A DNA stretch of 64,000 nt, from assembly GCA_001692895.1 (NCBI GenBank), contig KV748201.1, positions 1,736,001 through 1,800,000 of the forward strand. The letters run 5' to 3'. Made by a program: the position numbers and the translations under genes. This document shows positions 11,401 through 22,560 of this stretch, one piece after another. The DNA comes from Cenococcum geophilum 1.58. Its lineage: Eukaryota; Ascomycota; Dothideomycetes; Gloniales; Gloniaceae. Each line of letters starts with the position of its first letter. Position 1 is the stretch's first letter. The notes below the pieces were generated by a model. The model searched no databases. It had not been told where the DNA came from and saw only the letters and a list, made by a program, of their open reading frames with translations.

Positions 11401-12126
11401 GAGAAGTAAAGTAACTAAGTAGGCCTCCTATTGCTAGCTAAATTCGCCTATAATAATGCTAAATATAGTATAACGGGTATAAGCCCGTTCTATACCTACT
11501 ATAGGTTTTACCTATATCTAGAATATAAGGTCTAAGCAGATAATAGTAGCTCTATTTTAGCCGTCTTTAAGAGGATTAAAAGAATATCCCTTAAACGCGA
11601 GGCGCTAGCAAAACGCTAAGAGCACGCTACTAAGGCGTAAGTAAAATACTATAATCGTTGTTACTAACTATAGGTATATAAAGTAGGGGATCTAGTCTTA
11701 CTATTAACTAAAAACCTTAAACTAAAAAGGCTAAGTAAGAAACTTATAGCACGCTTTATTAGACCTTTTAGTATAGTTAAACTAGTTAGAAAGTAAGTAT
11801 ACTAACTATATCTACTTATATCTTACTATATCCACCTAGTATTTTATATTAGCTTACTAGAGCTATATAAATAACGTAAGGGCACTACTAGAGACCCTCT
11901 ACTAGGGCTTATTAAGCTAGATAATTAAGCGGATTAAAAGGACTAATATAAGGTAGAAGAAGTATATAGAAGAAAGGGATATAACTAGACCCTATAGTAC
12001 CTAGTTAAGTAAAAAGACTAGCTAGAAGAATATAATAAATAGGTCCTAGTAGAGGACATTAATAAGGATATAAAGGAGATATATAATAGTTACTTTACCC
12101 TAAAAGGTAAACGGAAAAGAAAGTAG
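8401..12126 (+). pseudogene. Pol of gypsy A: protease, reverse transcriptase, RNase H, integrase, chromodomain
   Basis: Protease region near 8530 (NISAEVNIVN). Reverse transcriptase about 9100-9760: APILFIPKKDRKLWLYIDYR, LNKVTIKN, SKIFIKLDL, KTAFRTRYGHFKYLVLPF, catalytic box VYLNNILIFSE with both Asp changed to Asn. RNase H about 9890-10330 (ETDALI, YNQELLAIIEAFK with stop for Gln). Integrase about 10840-11700: HFSKKKTLDLLTRKYY, MALYLPIVKTITITEL, NYSSIFTSKF, FAYNNAKYSITGISPF. Chromodomain about 11945-12060 (YKVEEVYRRKG, YLVK, LEEYNK). Integrases with this chromodomain aim insertion at heterochromatin, which fits the nest. It ends in a Lys/Arg-rich tail at 12126. Confidence 0.92.
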
Positions 12127-12145
12127 GTAGGAAAATAAAAAACTT

Positions 12146-12802
12146 TTAATTATAACTAAGATTATACCTTACTAGCGGGGCGACAACGGAATAACGGCGG
12201 AGTAATAGTAGTACGCCGACAGAAATATAGATACTCTATAGCTCTAGCGAATCCTCCCTCTCCTCCCCTTCTTTTTTATCCTCCTTCTCTCCCTCTTTAT
12301 CCTCCTCCTCTTCCTTCTCCTTATCCTCCTTATCCCTTATAATGGGAGGCATATTAGCCTATAGGTACTATTAGCATACACTATAATAGTAAAATACCTG
12401 CGCTACGATATATACTAAAGCGTATATTATATTAAGAATTCCTTTAAAAGTATAACGGATAGCCTATAATTCCTATACTTAGAGTAAAGGAAAGTCTTCG
12501 CCTTTTAGGCGCTAGCGGAGACCGTGCTTAGCGCTAGTGCGTACTAAGGCCTTAATATCCTTTATAAAGGACTTTTGGGCGGCAGTGACGCGAGTATTAA
12601 GGTTAGCTATATCTCCGCCAGTAACCTACTAGCGCTTAGCCCTATTAATAAGGGTAAGTAGCTTATTTAGGCGGCTATAGAAGGCCTCAGAGACCTAGTT
12701 TGTTAGCTATTATAACCTAAACTAACGCACTTAGACTTACTAGTTAATATGACTTATTTAGTTATTAGTAGTACCTATAATTGCGGTTAGCCTGCTTGCC
12801 AT
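12146..12802 (-). other. Antisense reading frame in the 3' region of gypsy A, also present in B
   Basis: On the minus strand an ATG at 12802 opens a frame of 219 codons, convergent with pol and ending 20 bp from the pol stop. It starts MASRLTAIIGTTNN, has a basic middle (FYSRLNKLLTLINRAKR, then TAAQKSFIKDIKALVRTSAK) and an acidic/Lys-rich end (MPPIIRDKEDKEKEEEED). About eighteen TAA/TAG stops interrupt it, mostly at the same places as in B. No TGA is used. I do not recognise the protein. Because RIP leaves only TAA/TAG on both strands, the frame may be a by-product of a purine-rich sequence. Confidence 0.35.
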
Positions 12803-13282
12803 AGGTGGCCCACCTAGCAGTGGCTACACGCTTAGTATAATAGAGGTAGATTGGTTCCAGTAAGGCTAGGGGAGCGGCTTATAAGCGACGTGGGAGCTTC
12901 GACGGCGTCTAGTAGGGTTAGCGATAGCTATAAGCCAGTATAAAGAATACTTACGGAAGGTTTACTAGCAGGCGGACCAACAGCTTAGCGCTTGCAATTT
13001 ATAGTTAATTAGAAGTTATAAAGAAGGCGAGTTACAGGCTAAATAAATCGAAATGGAATTAGAAGGGAAATCTAATATCCTACCTAGGTGGGAACTCCTA
13101 CCTTTATAGATGTCTATAAGGTCCTATTATTACATTATCCTATTATTATATTGTCCTATCGTTATATTGTCTAATTCACTTAAATTTGTTAAAAACTTTT
13201 TATTTAGAGAAGGACAATAATAGCACTCCTATTGTATAATAGCGTCGGCTAAAAACAGCCGCTTAAGAAGGGGGGGGGCAAT
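12803..13282 (+). other. 3' untranslated region and polypurine tract of gypsy A
   Basis: No gene seen. The region includes a triplicated pyrimidine-rich motif near 13120-13160 (TCCTATTATTACATTA and variants) and ends in the polypurine tract AAGAAGGGGGGGGG (13265-13278) just before the 3' LTR. The corresponding part of B (17692-18171) aligns in reverse. Confidence 0.7.
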
Positions 13283-13482
13283 TATTAGGCCATAGAGACG
13301 CACTGGCCGTAACCGGCTTAGCGCAGGTGAGGCGCAGGCGAGGCGCCTATAAAACGTAGTCGCCTCGCACCAAAGAACAGCAGAATTCAGTTCTATAGTT
13401 CTACTTCAAGAACCAGATACTCTTTGCATCCCGTTACTATTATCACGTTACTATATACCCTAAGGACCTTGGCGTCCTAATA
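13283..13482 (+). repeat. 3' LTR of gypsy A
   Basis: Matches 6919-7121 with short indels and point changes (for example CACCAAAGAACAGCAG here against CACTAGAGAATAGTAG). Fewer C-to-T changes than the 5' LTR at several sites suggest that damage is uneven between the two copies. Confidence 0.9.
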
Positions 13483-15569
13483 AATATATAAACAATCTGC
13501 TTAGCTAGCATAAAGTAACAAACTAGGTCTAGGAAGGGTACTTTCTAAATTAAGGCTGTAGTTTTTATAGCAATCGTTACTTATTCTTTAATCCCTTAGG
13601 ACGTCCTCTACTCCGCTTTAATATAGGTTATATTTTAATAGCAGCGCTTACTTTTCGCCTACGCTTTAGCTATAAGGCTGGGGTGTTTTACTTACGGTAC
13701 TTATCTAGCAGTTATTAACAATTCTTAAGTTCTATCTCGTATTTCCATTTATTATACTTATTTAGCCATCCTAGCCATTTAATAAGGTACTATGGTTATC
13801 TAGTACAATCCTAGTAGGCGACGATTGCTTCTACTTCCCAGCTACCTTCCTTAAGCTCTTTTACTACTAGGGGTTAAAACCTAGGGCGTAACCTATAAGG
13901 CTCTAGTAGGGAGATATAAAAGACTAGGTGGAGCCATATTATAGCAGGTAGAAGCTCTAGCTTATATACTTACTACCCCACACGCTTTAGGATCTAAAAC
14001 GGTCCTATAAACTTATAATTAAGCTTTTTATAGGGACGTTTCGTATAAATGTTCTTAGAGGAAAGCAGGACTCATTTACTAATGGCAAAGTACTTGGCCA
14101 GGTGGTGACAATTATAGTATTTTACCTAAAGCTTTTAGACGTATATTATTAACGCCACCGCTACCTTATATATAAGGCGCAGGCGTTATAGATACGTCTT
14201 TATATGTTAGACATTTATTAACTTAGACCCTTCCCTACCTTACTAGGCGTCTTAAACGCTATCTAGAACTCTATTTAAAACGTTTAGTAGCTAGCTATAG
14301 GCGAGCTTAATAGGGGAACGCTTTATTATAGTATAGACCTTAAAGTTATAGGCAAAGGCTACTTCTTTAAATAGGGAGGCCTAATTAGACTGTTCCTAGT
14401 TTATAAATATACGTAGGTATATCTTAAGCTCCTGGTTCTAATACTCTATCTAACTATCTATCTGTAGGTAAAATATAGTGCTAAGTTTACGTTAAACGCG
14501 GAGATAGTAGCATATAGTACTCTAGTACTCGCTTATAAATATACTACCCCTATTAGAGATAATATTATTTAGAGGTCCTATTTATATAAAGACTCTAAAT
14601 AAGAGTTCTATAAGTTGCGTAGCATTAATTATCTTATACACTAGATAGTAGCGCACTAGCTTTATAAAACGGTCTATAAGGACAAGAACGGAGTTATACT
14701 CTACGCTATTAGGAGTCTTAGACTCTAGGAGATCCGTAATAAAGTTAAGTAAATAATACCGCTAGGCTTAGGTAGAGGCCTAGAGAGGCTGCAGCTCACT
14801 ATAGGGTTTATAGTGGCGCGATTTAGAGCGTTAGTAGGTATTATAATTATCTAGGTATTTACGGAGGTCCTAGGTAAGGCCGTTCTAAGCATACTTTCGC
14901 ACGATTACCTTAAAGGTACGGTTAAAACTATAGTGGCCGCCTATAGAATCGTTATAATTCCGCTTAAGGATCTTCTATTATAGTAGTGTACAATTTAGCA
15001 CCTAAACCTTATTATTTTACCTTAAAAGTCCTTAATTATTAAGGGTATAGTTCTTATTACTAGCAGGAACTTATTTCTAGGTTAACTAATTATATATAGA
15101 GCGTATAAAGGCGTCCCTTTTTTTATACTCTATAAATAAAATTAACTAGTAACTTGGGGGGGTATTCCGTAAACGCCGTTTTGGCTAAAGCAGCTACTAC
15201 TACCTTTTACTATAGCACGAGACTCTGCGTAAAGTTAGTGCTAGGGAAATAATATATAATATATATGTAACTCGCTAGGTTATCGCGGGGGACCGTAGCC
15301 TAGGCTAAGGGGTCTTCCCTAGGGTTAAGCGCCATTAGGTTAGTTAAAGTGGTCTTAAAGAGAATAGTAGGACGCTCTAGTCCGCCGGCGCCAAGTTCGC
15401 GAGGGTTACTTATATACTATATACATACTACTTACTGGTTTAGTATAGTAGTACTAGGGCCACCTATAAGGCCTATAACCTATAACTTTTACTATAATAT
15501 AGGCAGCATAGCATTAAGGATTATCCTCTTACTACTATCTTTAAAGCCTTTAGTATAATCTAGGCGCCG
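13483..15569 (-). pseudogene. Integrase and chromodomain of gypsy C
   Basis: Minus strand. Following the RNase H end LAKFNFKIKYKLG at about 15620 comes the linker LDYTKGFKDSSKR (also in E as LNYTKGFK), then a His/Cys and catalytic integrase: GHYSFNRTFKVIVRKYA, FITDLLESK, VLVLIDRFYKASALLSS, IILSLIGVVYL (normally an SDRG-type box), then STIFYLQID, YQNQELKIYLRIFINQEQSN. A chromodomain lies near 13760-13850 (WEVEAIVAYWDCTR, WYLIKWLGWLNKYN). The tail RSRGRPKG near 13600 resembles an AT-hook. Plus-strand frames here, including 15349-15558, are shadows. Confidence 0.85.
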
Positions 15570-16959
15570 GGATAGTATATTAGCGGGATTTACTTTACCT
15601 AGCTTATATTTAATCTTAAAATTAAACTTAGCTAGTTCCTTAGCGTACTAGGCCTAGTAAGCAGATAAGCTTTTAGTGGTTATAAAGTACCTAAGATTAT
15701 TATAATTATAGAGCACGCGCGTTATATACGCGGTGTATTTAAGGTAATAGCGCTACATCTTAAAATATTACACTATAGCGAGTAGTTCTTTATTATGCGT
15801 ATTATACTATACTTTTAGGCCAGTAAGCTTCTAACTATAGTAGGTAATTAGGTGCTAGTAGAGTTAATCTCCCTACCCTAAAGGCTGTAGAAGTATACCG
15901 CTATAGGTATAGTTAGAAGCGTTAGTAATTACCATTAGGGATAGATTAGGGTTAAAGTAGCGAAGTAAAGAAGCTTATATAAACGTAGCGTATAGCTTAT
16001 AAAACGCCTACTATACGTCGTCAGGCCAGGACCAGGGTTAATACCATTTAGTAGGCCTTTTTAACTTACGCTTCTTCTTCTTCTCCCTATCTAACGTTGG
16101 GTTGCGATGTGCCTATATAAGATATGCGTATAGGGGGTATATAGTATCTAAGTAGTTTTAGATAAATCGCCTATAGAAGTTAGCAAAGCTAAGGAAGACC
16201 TAGATATCTCTATAGGACTTAGGCTTAGGCCATTCCTTAATAGCTTTTACGCGGTTAGGGTCTATTATAATACCCCTAGGGGTAATAATAAAGCCTAGGA
16301 ACTTAACGTTCTTAATATAAAAGATACATTTTAATAGTTTGGCGTATAGGCCCCAAGCGCAAAGCTATCGCAGTACCTACTTAACGTGCTTAACGTACTT
16401 ATCCTTATTATTTAAGTAAATAAGAATATTATCTAGGTAAACTACGTAAATAGTATTTACTAGGGTTTCTAGAGCTTTATTAATATAGCTCTAAAAAGTT
16501 ATAGGGGCGTTAATAAGACTAAATGGCATTACTAGGTACTTAAAGTGACCATAGCGTATCTTAAATGCGGTCTTTTATTTGTCTCCCTTTTTAATATAAA
16601 TTCTATAGTATATATTATAAAGATCTAGCTTTATAAATATCTTTATATAGTTAAGCCTATTAAAGAGCTCGCTAGCCAGCGGTAAGGGGTACCAATTTTT
16701 AATCATAATCTTATTTAGGCGTCTATAGTTAATATATAGCCGCATTATACCGTCTACTTTTAGCATAAAGAGGATAGGCGCTCTAGTAGGCGACTTACTA
16801 GGCCTAATCTAGCCCTTTTTAAGAGCACTGTCTAGGTACTCTTATAAGATCTATAACTCTTTTTATAAGAGGTTATAGAGGGGCATTTATAGTAGCGTCT
16901 TACCTTCTTCTAAGTTAATTATATAGTTATACTCAGAGTTCTACAATAGCATGCTTACT
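15570..16959 (-). pseudogene. Reverse transcriptase and RNase H of g ypsy C
   Basis: Minus strand. Reverse transcriptase starts near 16900 (EYLDSALKKG, SPTRAPILFMLKVDG). The part at 16575-16766 is open for 63 codons: MRLYINYRRLNKIMIKNWYP, LPLASELFNRL, IKIFIKLDLYNIYYRIYIKK. FRYGHFKYLVMPF-like and catalytic VVYLDNILIYL (normally YLDD) follow. RNase H covers about 15600-16080. Both domains serve to make element cDNA in the virus-like particle. Stops and the Asp-to-Asn change make it inactive. Confidence 0.9.
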
Positions 16960-17488
16960 AGCTTATTAAAGAAGACATTAATTTCCTCCTTATATACCTT
17001 TAGTAGGCCGGGGGCTATAGAAGTTAAAGCGACTATTATATAGTAGTATGCTTCTAGGAGCTAGTGAAGAAAAGGGTATAGCTAATATGCGTTTTATAGA
17101 TATACTCGCATAAAGAGTGTATATAGCTCTACTGCAGTATACTTAATAGTTTTAGGGTTTTAATTACCTCCCCCTTATATATAGGTGATCTACGCTAGCA
17201 CTAAAGGGTCTTTATAGGTACTCGCTGCTAGTAACAGTAGGTCCTTTACTATGTTTATAACCAGTATTTCTACGTCTAGAGGGTTTGTATAGGTATTTGC
17301 TGCCAGTAATAACAGGTCCTCTATTATATTTACAACCGGCATAAAAAAGGAGTCTTCTAGCTATAGTAAATAGACTATTTTACTAGCCTTAATATCTGCT
17401 AAGAAAGCGTTAAGGGTAACTATTTAGAGGCGTTTAGGGTCTAAAGTGCCCTAGATAAACTATCTAGAACGAAAGCTAATTAATAAAT
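16960..17488 (-). pseudogene. Protease region of gypsy C with an internal tandem duplication
   Basis: Minus strand, between gag (beyond B) and reverse transcriptase. It reads GTLDPKRLQ, VTLNAFLADIKASKIVYLL, then two similar units, VVNIIEDLLLLAANTYTNPL and LVINIVKDLLLLAASTYKDP, about 75 bp each (17208-17346), and later VYLPALSP-like sequence before EEINVFFNKL. A duplicated unit here is unusual for gypsy elements. The assignment to protease rests on position, since a clear DSGA box is not seen. B is inserted at its upstream edge with target TAAAT. Confidence 0.65.
17208..17346 (-). repeat. In-frame tandem duplication of about 75 bp in gypsy C
   Basis: On the plus strand TATAGGTACTCGCTGC at 17212 and TATAGGTATTTGCTGC at 17287 begin two units. 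Both continue AGTAA, CAG(T/G)AGGTCCT and TTATAACC or TTACAACC. The copies differ mostly by C/T and G/A changes. Confidence 0.8.
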
Positions 17489-17691
17489 TGTTAGGACGCC
17501 AAGGTCCTTAGGGTATATAGTAATATAATAACAGTAGCGGGATGCAAAGAGTATCTGGTTCTTAATAAAGTAGAACTATAGAACTAAATTCTGCTATTCT
17601 CTAATACAGGGCGACTACGTTTTATAGGCGCCTTGCCTGCGCCTCGCCTGCGCTAAGCTAATTACGGCTAGTGCGTCTCTATAGCCTAACA
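17489..17691 (-). repeat. 3' LTR of gypsy B
   Basis: Starts TGTTAGGACGCC and ends GCCTAACA on the plus strand, so both terminal dinucleotides are intact here. It is directly followed by GTTACCCCCCCC, the reverse of the polypurine tract. Confidence 0.93.
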
Positions 17692-18171
17692 GTTACCCCC
17701 CCCTTCTTAAGCGGCTGTCTTTAGCCGACGCTATTATATAATAGGAGCACTATTATTGTCCTTCACTAAATAAGAAGTGTGCAATAAAATTTAAGTAAAT
17801 TGGATAAAGTGTAAATAGGATAATAGGATAATAAGACAATAGAACGCTAGGGCCTTAGCGAGATCTATAAAGGTAGGAGTTCCCACTAAGGTAGGATACT
17901 AGATTTCCCTTCCCATTTAATTTCAATTTATTTAGCTTACGACTCGCCCCCTTCCTAACTTCCAATTAATTATAAATCGCAAGCGTAGCGCCACCAGTCC
18001 GCCTATTGGCGAGCCTTCCGTAAGTATTCTTTATACTAGCTTATAGCTGTCGTTAACCCTACTAGACGCCGTCTAAGCTTCCTTATTATTTATAAGGTGC
18101 TCCCCTAACCTTACTTAAACTAATTTACCTTTACTACGCTAAGCGCGTAGCCACCACTAGGTGGGCTACTT
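17692..18171 (-). other. 3' untranslated region and polypurine tract of gypsy B
   Basis: The counterpart of 12803-13282 in A, including the repeated pyrimidine motif near 17790-17850. No gene seen. Confidence 0.7.
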
Positions 18172-18849
18172 ACGGTAAGTAGGCTAACCGTAATTACGGG
18201 TACTGCTAATAACTAAATAAGTCATGCCAACTAGTAAGTTTAAGTGCGTTAGTTTAGGTTCTAATAGCTAATAAACTAGGTCCCTAAGGCCTTCTATAGC
18301 CGCCTAAATAAGCTACTTACCCTTATTAATAGGGCTAAGCGCTAGCGGGTTACTAGCGGAGACACAGCTAACCTTAACGCTTACGTTACTGCCGCCTAGA
18401 AGTCCTTTATAAAGGATATTAAGGCCTTAGTGCGTATTAGCGCTAAGTATAGTCTCTACTAGCGCCTAAAGGGTAAAGACTTTCCTTTACTCTAAGTGTA
18501 GGAATTATAGGCTATCTGTTATACTCTTAAAGGAATTCTTAATGTAATATACGCTTTAGTACGTATTATAGCGTAGGTGTTTTACCGTTATAGCGTATAC
18601 TAATAGTACCTATAGGCTAATATGCCTCCTATTATAAGGGATAAGGAAGAGGATAAGGGTAAGGAGGATAAGGAGAAGGGAAAGAAGGAGGATAAAAAGG
18701 AGGGAGAGGAGAAGAATAAGGAAGGAGGGGAGGAAAGGGAGGATTTAATAGAGCTATAGAGTATCTATATTTCTATTAGCGTACTACTATTACTCTACTA
18801 TCGTTCCATTGTCGCCCCGCTAGTAGGGCATAATTTTAATTATAATTAA
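18172..18849 (+). other. Antisense frame in gypsy B matching the one in A
   Basis: The plus-strand frame aligns codon by codon with 12802-12146 of A. It begins at ACG (A has ATG), then VSRLTVITGTANN, and later FYSRLNKLLTLINRAKR, KSFIKDIKALVRISAK and MPPIIRDKEEDKGKEDK. It ends at TAA 18847-18849. Stops fall mostly at the same codons as in A. The purine-rich 3' end (GGATAAGGAGAAGGG) gives a charged, possibly coiled-coil tail. No family recognised. Confidence 0.35.
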
Positions 18850-21800
18850 AAGTTTTTTATTTTCTTACCTACTTTCTTTTCCGTTTACCCCTTAGGGTAA
18901 AGTAACTATTATACGTCTCCTTTGCGTCCTTATTAATGTCCTCTACTAGGACCTATTTATTATATTCTTTTAGCTAGCCTTTTTACTTAACTAGGTACTA
19001 TAGGGTTTAATTATATCTTTTTCTTCTATATACTTCTTTTACCTTATATTAATCCTCTTAGTTTATTTAATTATTTATCTTAATAGGCCCTAATAGAGGG
19101 TCTTTAGTAGTACCCTTATATTATTTATATAGCTCTAGTAAGCTAATATAGAATACTAGGTAGATATAGTAAGATATAGGTAGATATAGTTAGTATACTT
19201 ACTTTCTAACTAGTTTAGCTATACTAAAAGGTCCAATAAAGCGTGCTATAAGTTTCTTACTTAGCCTTTTTAGTTTAAGGTTTTTAGTTAATAGTAAAAC
19301 TAAATCCCCTACTTTATATACCTATAGTTAATAATAACAATTATAGTATTTTGCCTATGCCTTAGCGGCGTACTTCTAGCGTTTTACTAACGCTTTACGT
19401 TTAAGGGATATTCTTTTAATCCTCTTAAAGGCGGCTAAAATAGAGCTACTATTATCCGCCTAGACCTCATATTCTAAATATAGGTAAAACTTATAGTAGA
19501 CATAGAACGGGCTTATACCTATTATGCTATATTTAGTATTATTATAGGCGAATTTAGCTAGCAATAAATGGCCTACCTAGTTACTCTACTTTTTATTATA
19601 AAATACACGGAGGTAATACTCTAAGGTTTAATTCTGGCGTTTTATTTACCTATCTATTTATAGGTAAAAGGCCGTACTTAGCCTATATTTTATCTTTATA
19701 GTAAAGTATAGCTCCAACTAGAACTTACTAGTAAAGATACTACTGTAATTAGATATAATCCCCCTAGGGGCTTTAAAATAGCGTACTATTTTATTAAAAA
19801 AGAGATCCGCGAGTTCGGTTATAGTAATAGTTTTTACTATAAGTAGATATAAGGCCATCTTAGTATAGCGGTTAACTATTATATATATTACGTTATATAC
19901 CTTATTACCTTATTTACTAGGCAGTAGGCCTATAATAAAGTCTATTATAATCTCCTACTACGGCTAGTCTGGGTAAGGTAGCGCTTAAAGCTCACTATAA
20001 GGGCAATATTAAGGCATATATATACGCTAGCATAGATTATAGGTAGAGATATAGTTTATAACGTCCGTAGTTATACTAGGCTAGTAGTACTTACGCAAGA
20101 GTAAATCTAGGGTCTTTTTCTTACCGAAGTAGCTAGCTAGGGTATTATCGTGATAGATTTATAGAAGCTTTATATAAACTACTAGGTCTAGGGGTATATA
20201 TAACCTCCTATGGTAATAAAGTAGTCTAGTAGAATTAAACTGCTACACTAGCTTTCAGTAGGCGCGTTAACAGCGTCTTATAGTATCTATATTATTGCTG
20301 CGCCTTTATAGTATAAAGTTATTTTTAGTCTGGAGTCCTTTAATAAGCTTAATAACGGTTTCCGTACTAGACTTATAAGCACTCTCTTAAGTACTAGCTT
20401 CTTTAACTTAGGTCCTTATTATACGCTGCTTAACGGCATACGTATAGGTTGCCTAGTTAAACCGTAATACTATATAGCCCAAGCATACCGCCGTTAGGTC
20501 GCTGGCTTATAGCCGTAGAAATAATACCTTTATAGAAGGCTCGCTTTCTTATACACCTAATAGGACTTTTATTTTAGGTTAATAGCCCTATATTCCCAAA
20601 GTCCTTTAGAGCAGTAGTAGTATAGTATCTTCTTTTAGCGGACGCCCTGCGCCTAGGGGTTGCCTTAATAGCGCGTCTATAGGGTTTATTTTTCCCACCC
20701 TATGCTTAATTATAAAGTTATAGGCAGCTAATGCTATAGCCTATCTAGCTTGCCGTCTATTAAGGGCTTTTACTTTTATAAAACCCTTTAAATTATTATA
20801 ATCTGTAAGCACTTCTAGGCAGCTTAATAGCCCCTTAATATAGTGTCTCCAATGCTTAAAAGCCTCCATAATAGCTAGTAGCTCCTAATTATAGGTCTTA
20901 TAATTACGCTTTACTAGTAAAAGCTTCCTAAACTAAAAGGCTATTAGATGCTAAAGGCTATCTTTAAACAGCTATAATATAATTACTGCTAGGCCTTATA
21001 TAGAGGCATTAGTTTCTAACTGGGTTAGTAAGCCTAGCGTATAGTATTACAGAAGCGGTGCCGTTGTAAAGGCGTCGTAGAGCTAGCGTATTGCCTACTC
21101 CGCCTCTTCTAGCTAACTAAAAGGCTTAGCTTTACGGCCGTTCTTTACTCCCTTAAGGAGATTAGTAATAGGCTTTATAATAATAGAGTACTTATAAATA
21201 AACCGGTAATAGAAGTTAGTAAAACCTAAAAATACCTAGATATCCCTATAGGATTAAGGGCTCTCCTACTTAGTAATAGTTTCTACCTAGCTAGGATTTA
21301 TTACTACGCCTTTAGGACTAATAATATATTTTAGGAACTTAACCTTTTATACGCTAAACCTACACTTCTTAAGGTTTATATATAGTTAATATTGTTATAA
21401 CCTACGTAGCACTTCTAGTACGTAGCGCTAGTATTCCTTTAGATTTTCCGAGAAAATTAGAATATTATTAAGGTAGACTATATAGAAGATATCTACCAGT
21501 CCTAATAAGGCTTAATTAATATAGCCTTAAAAGGTTACTGGTCCGTTAGTTAACCTAAAAGGTAAAACTAAATACTTAAAGTAGCTATAACGCATATAGA
21601 ACGCTATCTTTTACTTATTGCCCCAACGGATATAAAGGCGGTAGTACGCATTTGTTAGGTCTAACTTAGTAAAGATTTTAGAACCTACTAAGCGGTCTAA
21701 GGTCTTACTAATTAATAGTAGTACGAGATAATTCTTATTATTACCTTATTAAGGCCTCTATAGTCTATATAGAGCTACAGCTTCCTATCTTTTTTAGGTA

Positions 21801-22560
21801 TAAATAGGATAGGTACCCCTATAGGACTAGTACTTAGTTAGATCTAGCCTTTAGCTAAGGCGTTATCTAAGTACTCCCTTAGTACCTCTAGCTCCTTAAC
21901 TAAAAGGTTATAAAGCGGTCTATATAGGACCTCCTATCCCTCTTCTAGGTTAATAGTATAGTCGCCCTAGTAGTATTAGGGTAGCTTTCCTGCTTCCTTA
22001 TATAAGAAGATATCGCTAGCTTTTTTTAACTATAGGGAAAAGACTAGTAAGCTATTGTCGTCTTATTTACTAGGTATTAATCCAGTAATTACTAAAGCAA
22101 AGACCTTAGATTCCTTTTAGAGAGACTCTATAAAACCCTTAGGGGTTTATAATAACAGGAATAAGCTATCTAGCTTCTATTACTACACCTTCGCCTTATA
22201 GTTAATAAAAAGTCGGGCCTTCTTTAACCCCGGCATACCTAGGGTAATAAGGGGGGATATATTAGCCATTCTATAGCAGATAAGGGTTACTTCCCTAATC
22301 CTACCCTAACTATCCTTTATTTATAATAGTACCTTATAGGCTTTATAGTAATATACCTAAGTTTTATTTAACTAGAAGTAGGTAGGCAATTCTACGTCTA
22401 GTATTTTAAAGTTACACTCCATTATAAATTGCTAGTTAATTACATTTACTTTAGTACCGATATTAAGCATTACTAAGGTCTCCTTCTAGATTTGCTTAGA
22501 AAGGACTTTACTTAAAATAGTAATAGCTTCCTTATAATTTAGTAGGAGCTTACACCTTAT
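18850..22560 (-). pseudogene. Pol of gypsy B
   Basis: Minus-strand counterpart of A pol. From the right: protease near 22280-22480, reverse transcriptase about 21230-21900 (LYIDYRGLNKVIIRI, KIFTKLDL, catalytic box near 21470), RNase H about 20640-21100, integrase about 19260-20140 (zinc-binding segment near 20000-20130, central catalytic part near 19740) and chromodomain near 18950-19060. The C-terminal Lys/Arg-rich tail ends near 18890. Independent RIP-type changes relative to A show that the two copies decayed separately. Confidence 0.9.

Larger units (their letters stand above)
6919..13482 (+). mobile_element. Gypsy A, nearly full-length chromodomain LTR retrotransposon
   Basis: A plus-strand element of 6,564 bp with LTRs at 6919-7121 and 13283-13482 that begin TATTAGGC (from TGTTAGGC) and end CCTAACA or CCTAATA. 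The internal order is gag, protease, reverse transcriptase, RNase H, integrase, chromodomain, then a 1.1-kb 3' region and a polypurine tract (13265-13278). AATA flanks both ends, an imperfect target duplication. B at 17489-24080 is the same family in the opposite direction. All frames are interrupted by RIP-type stops, so it is not autonomous. Confidence 0.93.

Noticed and set aside
14513-15558. Apparent plus-strand LTR insertion (G run at 15164 as polypurine tract) in gypsy C, and the frame 15349-15558
   Set aside because: On the minus strand the integrase of C reads continuously through it (GHYSFNRTFKVIVRKYA to STIFYLQID). The G run is just Pro codons of the linker.
17208-17346. Possible CRISPR-like or satellite repeat
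   Set aside because: Only two adjacent units without spacers, in frame within pol.
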